Part shown: positions 24,795-32,859 of the stretch, piece by piece | Layout: every line of letters starts with the position of its first letter | Position numbering within the stretch: the first letter of the stretch is position 1 | NCBI RefSeq assembly: GCF_039871655.1 | Contig: NZ_JBDPLZ010000002.1 | Span: 682,001 to 746,000 of the forward strand | DNA length: 64,000 bases | Reading direction: 5' to 3' | DNA from: Actinocorallia sp039871655 | GTDB taxonomy: Bacteria; Actinomycetota; Actinomycetes; Streptosporangiales; Streptosporangiaceae | Position numbers and translations under genes: made by a program | Notes under the pieces: generated by a model | What the model was told of the DNA's origin: nothing | Seen by the model: the letters and a program-made list of their open reading frames with translations, nothing else | The model's database searches: none

Positions 24795-25790
24795 GTGGCC
24801 AGTGCTCGTCCGAAGATCCGCCGCATGGCCGCAGTCTGCCTGGTCCTCACCGCTTCCTGGAGTGTTCCCGGAGCCGTCCAGGCGCTGCCCGCCGAGCCGT
24901 CGCCGGCCGCCGCGCGCAAGAAGCTCGAGAAGCTCGACGAGCAGGTCGAGCAGCTGGTGGACAAGTTCAACAAGGTCAACGGCGAGCTCAAGATCGCCAA
25001 GCGGAAGCTGGAGTCGGCCAAGAAGTCGGCGGACCGCGAGACCACCGCCTACGACAACGCCCGGCGGAACGTGGTGCAGATGGCGGCCGACGCCTACAAG
25101 ACCGGTGACATCAGCGACATCTCGACGCTGATCTCCTCCGGCAACCCGCAGGACGTGCTGGACCAGGTGTCGATGTTCTCGCACGTCTCCCAGAACCGGG
25201 GCGACAAGATCAAGGAATTCCTCTACGCGGCCCAGCGCATGGAGCGGGAGAAGGGCCACGCCCAGGAGGCCTACGACAAGGTCAACGCCAAGGCCAAGGA
25301 CCTCAGGCAGCAGAAGGCCGTCGTGGAGAAGGCCATCGCCAAGCAGCGCGCCCTGGTGCAGCGGCTGGGCGGAGAGGACCCCCCCGCCACGGCGGGCCCG
25401 CAGGGCGGCGACTACACCGGACCGGCCACCGGCTCGGCCAAGATCGCTCTGGAGTACGCCTACAAGCAGCTCGGCAAGCCCTACGTCTACGGCGGCGAGG
25501 GGCCGAACGGCTTCGACTGCTCGGGCCTGACCATGCGCGCCTGGGGCGCGGCGGGCGTCTCCCTGCCTCACAACGCGGCCGCGCAGTACTCGGTGACCGC
25601 CTCCAAGCGGGTCTCCTACGCGAACCTTCAGCCGGGCGACCTGGTCTTCTTCAGTGGGCTCGGTCACATGGGCATGTACGTCGGCGGCGGCAAGATGATC
25701 CACGCTCCCCGAACCGGCCGGAACATCGAGATCGTCAGCATCTCTGATGGCTACTACCGCGGTCGTTTCGTGGGCGCGGGCCGTCCCTGA
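24795..25790 (+). CDS. Secreted NlpC/P60 peptidoglycan endopeptidase, RipA-like
   Basis: A 331-residue exported hydrolase. A signal peptide covers about residues 1-31 (hydrophobic MAAVCLVLTASW, ending VQALPA). A coiled coil of about 150 residues follows (KKLEKLDEQVEQLVDKFNKV...), as in RipA/CwlO-type proteins, where it holds the enzyme inactive or docks it. The NlpC/P60 domain (about 215-331) has catalytic Cys in NGFDCSGLTMRAW, His in GLGHMGMYVGG and His in MIHAPRTGR. The start is GTG at 24795. No riboswitch was seen in 24660-24794, unlike the two next hydrolase genes. A short hairpin (CCCGGT...ACCGGG) follows its stop. Confidence 0.93.
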   Translation: MASARPKIRRMAAVCLVLTASWSVPGAVQALPAEPSPAAARKKLEKLDEQVEQLVDKFNKVNGELKIAKRKLESAKKSADRETTAYDNARRNVVQMAADAYKTGDISDISTLISSGNPQDVLDQVSMFSHVSQNRGDKIKEFLYAAQRMEREKGHAQEAYDKVNAKAKDLRQQKAVVEKAIAKQRALVQRLGGEDPPATAGPQGGDYTGPATGSAKIALEYAYKQLGKPYVYGGEGPNGFDCSGLTMRAWGAAGVSLPHNAAAQYSVTASKRVSYANLQPGDLVFFSGLGHMGMYVGGGKMIHAPRTGRNIEIVSISDGYYRGRFVGAGRP

Positions 25791-25916
25791 GGCCCCCCGA
25801 AACCCCGGTGTAACACCGGGTTAACCCGGGTCAGAACCCTGTCATCACGGGTGAGACCTGTGTCACCCGCTGGGTAAAGCCCGCTTCACCTGGGCTTTTC
25901 CTACTTTGCGGGGCAT

Positions 25917-25944
25917 TTGCCTTTCCTGGTTTCTTTGATACCTT
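25917..25944 (+). promoter_or_regulatory. Candidate promoter of the first c-di-AMP riboswitch gene
   Basis: TTGCCT and TACCTT separated by 16 bases in a locally AT-richer patch. A start near 25951 would give a leader of about 430 bases containing the riboswitch. The stretch 25791-26190 shows hairpins (including GCCC...GGGCTTTT near 25880-25900) but no convincing gene. Confidence 0.4.
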
Positions 25945-26189
25945 CGTGGAAGCGCGACGTTATCCGAACGTTGCCAACCGGTGGCGTCCCCCAGGCGCCA
26001 ACCTGTGATCTGAGCCGACCAGCTGATCCGAGAGCCGGTGTCGTGGCAGACACCCGAGCCGCGCAGTGAAGCGTAGGACAGTGCGTCTTGAGTCGGCGTC
26101 ACAAGTCCATCCGTGTCCTTCCGTCGAACACCGGGGCCATCAGGGGTCCCGTCCGGGGCCTCATCGCGCCCCCTCGTCCGTGAAGGCAA

Positions 26190-26366
26190 CGTCGAGTCCG
26201 CGTCATCACGCGGAGCCGGGGACCCAATCCGAGCGCACCCCACACCACCCCTAAAGGGTGTGAGCCATGCGCACGGCGGGGTGAATCGGCCGGCTGTGTG
26301 AATCCCTGTAGCCGTCCGTAGGGCGAACCTTCCTGCCCGAACCCGTCAGCTAACCCGGTAGACGTC
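26190..26366 (+). promoter_or_regulatory. c-di-AMP riboswitch (ydaO-yuaA class), copy 1
   Basis: Family-conserved blocks occur in order: CGCGGAGCCGGGGACCCA (26210), GGGGTGAATCGG (26279), TAGGGCGA, TGCCCGAACCCGTCAGCTAA (26333) and CCGGTAGACGTC. A CCGCGT/ACGCGG stem opens it. It ends about seven bases before the AAGGAG of the NlpC/P60 gene, so ligand binding should switch that gene off. Actinobacterial ydaO RNAs typically precede cell-wall hydrolase genes. Confidence 0.92.
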
Positions 26367-26384
26367 AGGAAGAAGGAGATTCCC

Positions 26385-26945
26385 CTGTCTCGCAATCTTG
26401 GCATCCGCCTGTCCTCTGTTCGTCGTACGCAGCTGGCCACCGGCCTGCTCGCGGCCACCGCGGTCATGACTCCCGTGGTGGCGGCGCCGGCTCCCGCGGA
26501 AGCGGCGGTCAGCGCGGCGACCGTGCAGAAGACGAAAAAAGTCAAGAAGAAGAAATCGTGGTCCGAGCGCCGGCAGGTGGCTCAGGAAGCTCTGAAGTGG
26601 GCGAAGAAGAAGAAAGGCAGCCCGTACGTGTACGGCGCGGCCGGTCCCAGCTCCTTCGACTGCTCCGGGCTTGCGGGCTACGTCTACCGCAAGGCGGGCG
26701 TGAAGCTGCCACGCACCACCGGAGCCATCTACAGAGGTGTCGGCACCAAGGTCAAGTGGAAGGACCTCGCCCCTGGCGACCTGGTCTTCTTCTACGGCGG
26801 CCGGAGCCACATGGGCATCGTCTCCAAGGTGGCGGGCGAGAAGGTCTACATGATCCACGCGCCGCGCACCGGTGACCACGTCCGACAGGTACTTCTCGAC
26901 AGGTACCGCAAGCAGACCTTCAACGGGGCCGTCCGGCCCTACTAG
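26385..26945 (+). CDS. Secreted NlpC/P60 peptidoglycan hydrolase, c-di-AMP-controlled, apparent CTG start
   Basis: A 186-residue exported endopeptidase. The frame upstream of the first ATG (26466) encodes SRNLGIRLSSVRRTQLATGL, then LAATAVMTPVVAAPAPAEAA, an evident signal peptide with Arg pair, hydrophobic core and Ala cleavage site. The only codon in position six bases after AAGGAG is CTG at 26385. The mature part has a Lys-rich linker (KTKKVKKKKSW) and the NlpC/P60 domain: Cys in SSFDCSGLAGYVY, His in GRSHMGIVS, His in MIHAPRTG. Its leader holds a c-di-AMP riboswitch, linking expression to osmotic or cell-wall signalling. Confidence 0.9.
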   Translation: MSRNLGIRLSSVRRTQLATGLLAATAVMTPVVAAPAPAEAAVSAATVQKTKKVKKKKSWSERRQVAQEALKWAKKKKGSPYVYGAAGPSSFDCSGLAGYVYRKAGVKLPRTTGAIYRGVGTKVKWKDLAPGDLVFFYGGRSHMGIVSKVAGEKVYMIHAPRTGDHVRQVLLDRYRKQTFNGAVRPY

Positions 26946-27040
26946 GCAGTCCACGGTGGCGGAGGACCCTCCGCTCCGCCACCAGCAGGAACATCCGACA
27001 AAGTCAGACGCGGGATTGGTCCCCTCCGGGGGACCGTCCT

Positions 27041-27172
27041 CCCGCCGAGTCCGCTGCACAGCGGAGCCGGGGAACCAACCGCCGGTCGCACAGACCGGCA
27101 CGGGGTGAATCGACGGCCAGCCGTCGTAGGGCTATTCCAGGCCCGAATCCGTCAGCTAACCCGGTAGGCGGC
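27041..27172 (+). promoter_or_regulatory. c-di-AMP riboswitch (ydaO-yuaA class), copy 2
   Basis: The same conserved blocks as copy 1: CAGCGGAGCCGGGGAACCAA (27059), GGGGTGAATCGACGG, GTAGGGCT, GGCCCGAATCCGTCAGCTAA and CCGGTAGGCGGC. The outer stem pairs GCCG near 27044 with CGGC near 27167. It sits within 230 bases after the preceding hydrolase stop and controls the CHAP-domain gene. Confidence 0.92.
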
Positions 27173-27196
27173 ATGGAACCAGGAGTTGAGTACCAC

Positions 27197-27997
27197 ATGA
27201 CCGGTCGTCACCACCGCAAGAACCTCTCCCTGACCGCCAAGATCGCGGGCGGCCTGCTCGCCGGAAGCACCCTCGCCAGCACCTTCGCCGTCGCGGCGAA
27301 CGCCAACACCCTCCCCGAGGCGACCGGCTCCGGTTCCGGCAAGGGCAACGTGAACGCCGCCTCCCTGCACACCGGCCTGGTGCTGGACGGTCTGACCACC
27401 GCCGAGACCGACTTCGTCGCCGACCGGGAGCAGCAGCAGCGCCCCGAGACCCGTGACGAGTCCGCCGAGAAGACCGAGAAGACCGACGCGGACGAGAAGA
27501 AGGTCGGCAAGGGCGCCTCCGCCGACGACTTCATCAGCAAGGCCAAGACCCAGCTGGGCATCCGCGAGGACGGCTCCGGCAAGACCAAGTTCCAGGAGTG
27601 GTACGCCAAGACCGAGCGCGCGGCCGAGACCGTCGAGCGCGACGGCGGCAGCCGCAACTCCTACCTGAAGGCCGCCTGGTGCAACATGTTCGTCTCCTGG
27701 GTCGCCGAGGAGACCGGCACCGAGGACACCGTCGGCCAGGACGCCTGGACCATCGCGCACGCCAAGTGGTTCAAGAAGGAGGGGCGCTGGGGCACCACCC
27801 CGAAGAAGGGCGCCATCGTCTTCTTCAACTGGCAGGGCGAGAAGAACCTGGACAGCATCGTCCACGTCGGCATCGTCGCCGACGTCAAGGGCGGCACCGT
27901 CAAGACCATCGAGGGCAACACCTCCAACGCGGTCCTGGAGCGCGACCGCAAGCCCTCCCAGATCGTGGGCTACGGCTACCCCGAGTTCACCCGCTGA
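27197..27997 (+). CDS. Secreted CHAP-domain amidase/endopeptidase, c-di-AMP-controlled
   Basis: A 266-residue exported protein. The signal peptide runs to about residue 37 (KIAGGLLAGSTLASTFAVAANANT). A charged, Glu/Lys-rich linker (about 70-115) leads to a CHAP domain (about 118-266): catalytic Cys in KAAWCNMFVSWVAEE, His in IVHVGIVADVKGG, and Glu/Asn in IEGNTSNAV. CHAP enzymes cut peptidoglycan cross-bridges or stem peptides. The ATG at 27197 follows AGGAG by 11 bases; an in-frame ATG at 27173 lies inside the riboswitch end and is less likely. The second riboswitch ends just upstream. Confidence 0.9.
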   Translation: MTGRHHRKNLSLTAKIAGGLLAGSTLASTFAVAANANTLPEATGSGSGKGNVNAASLHTGLVLDGLTTAETDFVADREQQQRPETRDESAEKTEKTDADEKKVGKGASADDFISKAKTQLGIREDGSGKTKFQEWYAKTERAAETVERDGGSRNSYLKAAWCNMFVSWVAEETGTEDTVGQDAWTIAHAKWFKKEGRWGTTPKKGAIVFFNWQGEKNLDSIVHVGIVADVKGGTVKTIEGNTSNAVLERDRKPSQIVGYGYPEFTR

Positions 27998-28058
27998 TCA
28001 CCCGGCTCCTGAGGGCCCCGGTATGCCGGTTTCCGGTGCGGTCGTAGGATCGCACCCC

Positions 28059-29273
28059 ATGGAAGCCGACGTACCGGGGCCCTCCGCTTTCCCCGGCCCC
28101 TCGGAGCGCGCCGTCTGCGGCCGCAGGGGGTTCCTGCTGGCCGGGCTGCTCGGGCTCGCGGGCTGCCGGCAGAGCTCTAGGGACGGTTCCGCGCCCGCCA
28201 CGGCCACCGTCGGCCGCGCGGAGGCGGAGGCACTGCTCGAAGCCCGTTCCCGCGCGGTGCTGGAGCACGACGCGGAACGTTTCCTCGCCACGGTCCACCC
28301 GGACGAGCCCGGCTTCCGCGCTCGGCAGGAGGAGCTGTTCACCGCGCTGGCCCGGCTGCCGTTCGACGGCTGGCGGGAGAGCGTCGAGAAGATCGAGGGT
28401 TCACTGGCCACGCTGAGGCTGGCCTACCGCTACCGCGGCTTCGACACCTCGGATGTGGTGCACACCACCTACCTGGAGCTGGGACGGGCGGGCGGGCGCA
28501 CGCTGATCACGGGTGACGGAGGGGACCTGCGGGACGCCCCGGAGATCTGGGCGGACCCCGACGTCGAAGCCGTCCGGGGCAGGTCCGGGCTGGCCGTGGG
28601 CACCGGTCCGCTGAAGCAGGTCGCCGACCAGCTCGACCGTTCCGTTCCGGCGGTCTCCGCCGTGGTCGGCACCGGCTGGGCCCGCCGCGCCGTGGCGCTC
28701 GTGCCCGGTGACGCCGACCGCGCCGAGGAGCTGGCGGGCGGCCAGCCGCTCGACGGCATCGTCGCGGTCGCCACCGCCACCCGCAACGCCGACGGGAGCC
28801 CGGGGCAGGCCCGGATCCTCGTCTCCCCGGAGAGCTGGCCGAAGCTCAGCCCGGTGGGCCGCCGGGTGGTGCTGACCCACGAGCTGACCCATGTGGCGAT
28901 GGAGAGCGCCGGGGACGACCGCACCCCCCTGTGGCTGGTGGAGGGGTTCGCCGACCACGTCGCCTACCTGGACACGGGCACTCCTGTCGTCTCGGCGGCC
29001 CGCGAGCTCGCGGCCGAGGTGAGGAGGGGTGAGCTGCCCGCGCGGCTGCCGTCCCGCGAGGACTTCGCGACCGGCTCCCCCCGGCTGAGTCAGGCCTACC
29101 AGGAGGCCTGGCTGGCCTGCCGGATGATCGCGGAGGAGTACGGTGAGGACCGGCTGCTGAGGCTCTACCGGGAAGCGGGGGCCGGATCGGAGCGGGACGC
29201 CCTGCGCGAGGTCCTGGGCACCGCGGACCTGACCGGGGCCTGGCGGGAGTACTTGCGCAGGGAACTGGGATGA
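28059..29273 (+). CDS. Lipoprotein zinc metallopeptidase, gluzincin-like
   Basis: A 404-residue exported lipoprotein: Arg-rich start, hydrophobic FLLAGLLGLAGC lipobox (Cys near 36). About residues 55-165 form an NTF2-like region (EALLEARSRAVLEHDAERFL), followed by a peptidase domain. The zinc site is HELTH in VVLTHELTHVAMESAG (near 275), with a likely third ligand Glu in LVEGFADHVAYLD about 25 residues on, the spacing seen in peptidase MA-like gluzincins. Position between the CHAP gene and pimB matches Rv2189c only by location. The substrate is unknown. ATG 28059 is chosen for its AGGA site and for placing the signal peptide at the N-terminus. Confidence 0.8.
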   Translation: MEADVPGPSAFPGPSERAVCGRRGFLLAGLLGLAGCRQSSRDGSAPATATVGRAEAEALLEARSRAVLEHDAERFLATVHPDEPGFRARQEELFTALARLPFDGWRESVEKIEGSLATLRLAYRYRGFDTSDVVHTTYLELGRAGGRTLITGDGGDLRDAPEIWADPDVEAVRGRSGLAVGTGPLKQVADQLDRSVPAVSAVVGTGWARRAVALVPGDADRAEELAGGQPLDGIVAVATATRNADGSPGQARILVSPESWPKLSPVGRRVVLTHELTHVAMESAGDDRTPLWLVEGFADHVAYLDTGTPVVSAARELAAEVRRGELPARLPSREDFATGSPRLSQAYQEAWLACRMIAEEYGEDRLLRLYREAGAGSERDALREVLGTADLTGAWREYLRRELG

Positions 29274-29385
29274 TCCCTGAAATCATCTGAAACTACGCCG
29301 TTAACCGGCACAATCCATGATGGGCCGAAGAAAGGAAGCGGCGTTCCTCCCCGCCGGGTCAGGAGCCGCCACGCCGCGACGTGCG

Positions 29386-30534
29386 ATGAAGACCCTGATC
29401 CTGACCAACGACTTCCCGCCGCGAGCCGGGGGGATCCAGCAGTTCGTGCACAATCTCGCGCTGCGCCGTCCGCAGGGCTCGGTGGTGGTGTACGCGCCGG
29501 CGTGGAAGGGCGCCGCGGCCTTCGACGCGGAGCAGCCGTTCGAGGTGGTGCGGCATCCCACCTCGCTGATGCTGCCCGAGCCGTCCGTGCTGCGGCGGGC
29601 CAAGCAGATCGTCGACTCCCACGGGTGCGACTCGGTACTGTTCGGGGCGTCGGCGCCGCTCGGGCTGCTGGCGCCCGCGCTGCGCGGGCACGGAGTGGAG
29701 CGCGCCGTGGGCATCACCCACGGGCACGAGGCGGCCTGGGCGCAGCTTCCCGTGGCGCGCCGGCTGCTGCGCCGCATCGGCGACGGCCTCGACGTGCTCA
29801 CCTACCTGGGGGAGTACACCCGGTCCCGGATGGCGGCGGTGTTGTCGCCCGACGCGGCGGCGCGGATGGCGAGGCTGGCGCCGGGCGTGGACGAGACGCT
29901 CTTCCACGCCGGGGCCGGAGGGGCGGAGATCCGGAGCCGGCACGGGCTGGAGGACCGTCCCGTGGCGGTGTGCGTCTCCCGGCTGGTGCCGCGCAAGGGG
30001 CAGGACACCTTGATCCGCGCCTGGCCGCAGGTGCTCCGGGAAGTGCCGGAGGCCGCGTTGCTGCTGGTCGGCGGCGGGCCCTACCGCAAGGAGCTGGAGG
30101 GCCTGGCGGACGCGATGGGCGTCGGCTCCTCGGTGGTGTTCACCGGTTCGGTGCCGTGGGAGGAACTGCCCGCGCATTATGACGCGGGCGACGTGTTCGC
30201 GATGCCCTGCCGGACGCGACGGCGCGGCCTGGACGTCGAGGGGCTGGGGATCGTCTACCTGGAGGCCTCGGCCACCGGGCTGCCGGTGGTGGCGGGGGAT
30301 TCGGGCGGTGCGCCCGACGCGGTCCTGGACGGGGAGACCGGGGTCGTGGTGCCCGGAAGGTCGGTGGAGTCCGTCGCGGCCCGGGTCGCCGAACTGCTGG
30401 CCGATCCGGGCACGGCCCGCGAGATGGGAGCGAAGGGGCGTTCCTGGGTGGAGCGGGAGTGGACCTGGGTGCGGCAGGCGGCCCGGCTGGACGCCCTGCT
30501 GCAGGGGCGCGAAGGGGAGAGCGCCGGAGGCTGA
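29386..30534 (+). CDS. pimB: GDP-mannose-dependent phosphatidylinositol-monomannoside mannosyltransferase, GT4
   Basis: A 382-residue GT-B glycosyltransferase of family GT4. It starts MKTLILTNDFPPRAGGIQQF with the Gly-rich acceptor loop. The donor-binding elements are VCVSRLVPRKGQDTLI (Arg and Lys of the phosphate site near 200) and the E-x7-E motif VEGLGIVYLEASATGLPVV (near 295). Gene order beside the acyl-CoA ligase gene and NlpC genes matches Rv2188c/PimB', which adds the second mannose in phosphatidylinositol mannoside synthesis at the inner membrane face. Substrate is assigned by homology and context. Its stop lies within a long terminator hairpin. Confidence 0.85.
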   Translation: MKTLILTNDFPPRAGGIQQFVHNLALRRPQGSVVVYAPAWKGAAAFDAEQPFEVVRHPTSLMLPEPSVLRRAKQIVDSHGCDSVLFGASAPLGLLAPALRGHGVERAVGITHGHEAAWAQLPVARRLLRRIGDGLDVLTYLGEYTRSRMAAVLSPDAAARMARLAPGVDETLFHAGAGGAEIRSRHGLEDRPVAVCVSRLVPRKGQDTLIRAWPQVLREVPEAALLLVGGGPYRKELEGLADAMGVGSSVVFTGSVPWEELPAHYDAGDVFAMPCRTRRRGLDVEGLGIVYLEASATGLPVVAGDSGGAPDAVLDGETGVVVPGRSVESVAARVAELLADPGTAREMGAKGRSWVEREWTWVRQAARLDALLQGREGESAGG

Positions 30535-30561
30535 GCGTGTGCTCGGCCTCCGGCGCTCTCC
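30516..30561. terminator. Bidirectional terminator overlapping the end of pimB
   Basis: GGAGAGCGCCGGAGGC and its exact complement, extended by an inner GAGC/GCTC stem. The pimB stop codon is in the loop, and the small gene on the other strand ends 20 bases away. Confidence 0.8.
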
Positions 30562-30580
30562 GCCGGGTCCGGTTCCCGGG

Positions 30581-30742
30581 TCAGCGGCCCTGTCCGCGGC
30601 GCAGGGGAAGCGCCTTCTTGACCGCCTCGTGCCGCCCGGTCTTGACCGTGGGCTGCGGCTGGCGCTTGATCTTGCTCTTCGCCGAACGGCGCTTCTCGGC
30701 CTGTGCGCCCTCTTCGATCTTGTTGCGTGATAGCCGGGCCAT
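30581..30742 (-). CDS. Small basic conserved protein, 53 aa
   Basis: MARLSRNKIEEGAQAEKRR, then a Lys/Arg-rich remainder ending LPLRRGQGR; 17 of 53 residues are Lys or Arg. A strong GAGGAGG lies about 11 bases before the ATG at 30742. No hydrophobic segment or Cys is present. The charge suggests nucleic-acid or ribosome association, but nothing more can be said. It lies downstream of the acyl-CoA ligase gene on the opposite-facing side of pimB. A longer in-frame start at 30838 lacks support. Confidence 0.7.
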   Translation of the reverse strand: MARLSRNKIEEGAQAEKRRSAKSKIKRQPQPTVKTGRHEAVKKALPLRRGQGR

Positions 30743-30872
30743 CGCGGTACCAGCCTCCTCTTCCGGGACTCTGGGCTTGGGAACCTGGGTTCCAGTGCCC
30801 TCAGTCTCCCCGGCGGCGAACCAGGACGTAACCGCCAAAAGGTAGATCGTGCGTAGTACCGGGCCGCGGCGA

Positions 30873-32651
30873 TCAGCCGTAGATCTCCTCGATCTGCGCC
30901 GAGAAGTCCCGCACCACCAGATGGCGCTTCACCTTCAGCGACGGGGTGAGGTAGTCGTTCTCCACGGTGAAGTCGCCTGGCAGGATGCGGAACTCGCGGA
31001 TCTGCTCGGCCCGCGAGACCGACAGGTTGGCGTCGGCGACCGCCTTGCCGACCTCCTCCTTGACCTTCGGGTGCTCGCGCAACTCGGCGAACGGCACGTC
31101 CCCCAGCCCGTGGACCTCCTGCCACGGGCCCGCGGCCTCGGCGTCCAGGGTGATCAGCGCCGCGATGAACTTGCGCCCGTCGCCGACCACCAGGCACTGG
31201 CTGACCAGCGGGTGGGCCCTGACCCGGTCCTCCAGCGGGGCCGGCGCGACGTTCTTGCCGCCCGCGGTGACCAGGATCTCCTTCTTGCGGCCGGTGATGG
31301 ACAGGAAGCCGTCCTCGTCCAGGGAGCCCAGGTCGCCGGTGTGGAACCAGCCGTCCTCCAGCGCCTCCTTGGAGGCCGCCTCGTTGTTCCAGTAGCCGCG
31401 CAGCACGCCGACGCCCTTGACGAGGATCTCGCCGTCGTCGGCGATGCGCACCGAGGTGCCCGGAATCGGCCGTCCGACCGTGCCGATCTTCAGGTGGCGC
31501 GGGGTGTTCACCGCGGCGGGGGCGGTGGTCTCGGTCAGCCCGTAGCCCTCCAGGATGGTGATGCCCACCCCGCGGAAGAAGTGGCCGAGCCGGTCGCCCA
31601 GGGCGGCGCCGCCGGAGACCGCGTGGGTGACGTTGCCGCCCACCGCCTCGCGCAGCTTGCCGTAGACCAGCTTGTCGAAGACCGCGTGCTTGACCTTCAG
31701 CCCCAGGGACGGGCCGCCGGCCTGGTCGAGGGCCCTGCTGTAGGCGATCGCGGTGTCGGTCGCCTTGGCGAAGATCCCGCCCTTGCCTCCGGCGATCGCC
31801 TTCTGCTCGGCGCCGTTGTAGACCTTCTCGAAGACGCGGGGCACGGCCAGCAGGAAGGTCGGCTTGAACGAGCCGAGGTCGTCCAGCAGGTTCTTGATGT
31901 CGGGGCTGTGGCCCAGCACCACGCCGGCCTCGATGACCAGCACCTGGATCAGCCGCGCGAAGACGTGGGCCAGCGGCAGGAACAGCAGCGTGGAGCCGCC
32001 GGTGGCGCGCAGGACCTCGTCCAGCTCGCCGACCTCGGCGTTGCGGCACAGCTCGGTGAAGTTGGCGTGGGTCAGCTCGCAGCCCTTGGGCCGCCCGGTG
32101 GTGCCGGAGGTGTAGATCAGCGTGGCGAGGTCGCCTCCGTGCCGGGACGTGCGGCGCTCCTCCACCTGCTCGTCGGTGATCTGCTCGCCCGCGGCGGCCA
32201 GCTCGGCCAGGCCGCCCTCGTCGATCACCCAGGTCCGCTCGGCCCCGGCCTCGCGGGCGGAGGCCTCGTGGGCGGTGGTCTCGGTGAAGATCCCGGTGGC
32301 GCCGGAGTCGGACAGGATCCAGGAGATCTGCTCGACCGAGGAGGTCTCGTAGATCGGGACGGTCACGGCCCCCGCGGTCCAGATCGCGTAGTCGACGACC
32401 GTCCACTCGTAGCGGGTGCGGCACAGCAGCCCCAGGCGGTCGCCGGGCTGGACGCCCAGCGCGATCAGGCCCTTGGCCAGCCGTACCACATCGTCCCTGA
32501 AGGCGCCGATGGAGACGGACTCCCAGCCGGACGCGGACGGGCGCCGGAAGGCGATCTGGCCGGGGTTGCGCGCGGCGCGTTCGAAGACCGTGTCGGTCGT
32601 CGTCACGGAGTCGGGCACTTCCACCAGGGCGGGAACGGTGAACTCGCGCAC
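30873..32651 (-). CDS. Long-chain fatty-acid-CoA ligase, FadD15-like
   Basis: A 592-residue adenylate-forming enzyme that activates a fatty acid through acyl-AMP to acyl-CoA. Motifs: ATP loop LIYTSGTTGRPKGCELTHAN (about 177-196), ILEGYGLTETTAP (about 350), adenine/ribose contact GWFHTGDLGSLDEDGFL, and GRKKEILVTAGGKNVAPA. The C-terminal catalytic Lys lies in LTPSLKVKRHLV. The start is GTG at 32651. Position next to pimB corresponds to Rv2187 (fadD15) in M. tuberculosis. Chain-length specificity cannot be told from sequence. The upstream 208 bases hold the divergent promoters. Confidence 0.92.
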   Translation of the reverse strand: MREFTVPALVEVPDSVTTTDTVFERAARNPGQIAFRRPSASGWESVSIGAFRDDVVRLAKGLIALGVQPGDRLGLLCRTRYEWTVVDYAIWTAGAVTVPIYETSSVEQISWILSDSGATGIFTETTAHEASAREAGAERTWVIDEGGLAELAAAGEQITDEQVEERRTSRHGGDLATLIYTSGTTGRPKGCELTHANFTELCRNAEVGELDEVLRATGGSTLLFLPLAHVFARLIQVLVIEAGVVLGHSPDIKNLLDDLGSFKPTFLLAVPRVFEKVYNGAEQKAIAGGKGGIFAKATDTAIAYSRALDQAGGPSLGLKVKHAVFDKLVYGKLREAVGGNVTHAVSGGAALGDRLGHFFRGVGITILEGYGLTETTAPAAVNTPRHLKIGTVGRPIPGTSVRIADDGEILVKGVGVLRGYWNNEAASKEALEDGWFHTGDLGSLDEDGFLSITGRKKEILVTAGGKNVAPAPLEDRVRAHPLVSQCLVVGDGRKFIAALITLDAEAAGPWQEVHGLGDVPFAELREHPKVKEEVGKAVADANLSVSRAEQIREFRILPGDFTVENDYLTPSLKVKRHLVVRDFSAQIEEIYG

Positions 32652-32859
32652 TGACTTGGTCCTTCACATGAAACGGGCGGGGGCTGGTCGACGGTACCGC
32701 GATTTTGCTACTGGTGGGTAGGGGGGTGGTGGGCCCCTCCTCAACAGGCAAAACCTCTTCCAAGATATCTCTGTAAGGGACAGAATGCGGTTCTCCCGAC
32801 GCGGAGGGCCGCACGAAAGGGCCCCTTCCCCGACAGGGACGCGCAGTTATGTTGGAAGC

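Noticed and set aside
25863..26243. Possible minus-strand gene in the leader before the first c-di-AMP riboswitch
   Set aside because: No ribosome site or homology, ragged composition, and it overlaps the riboswitch start.
26185..27170. Riboswitch pair as a direct duplication or CRISPR-like repeat
   Set aside because: Similarity is limited to the conserved ydaO blocks, and spacing and outer stems differ. No regularly spaced repeats occur anywhere in the window.
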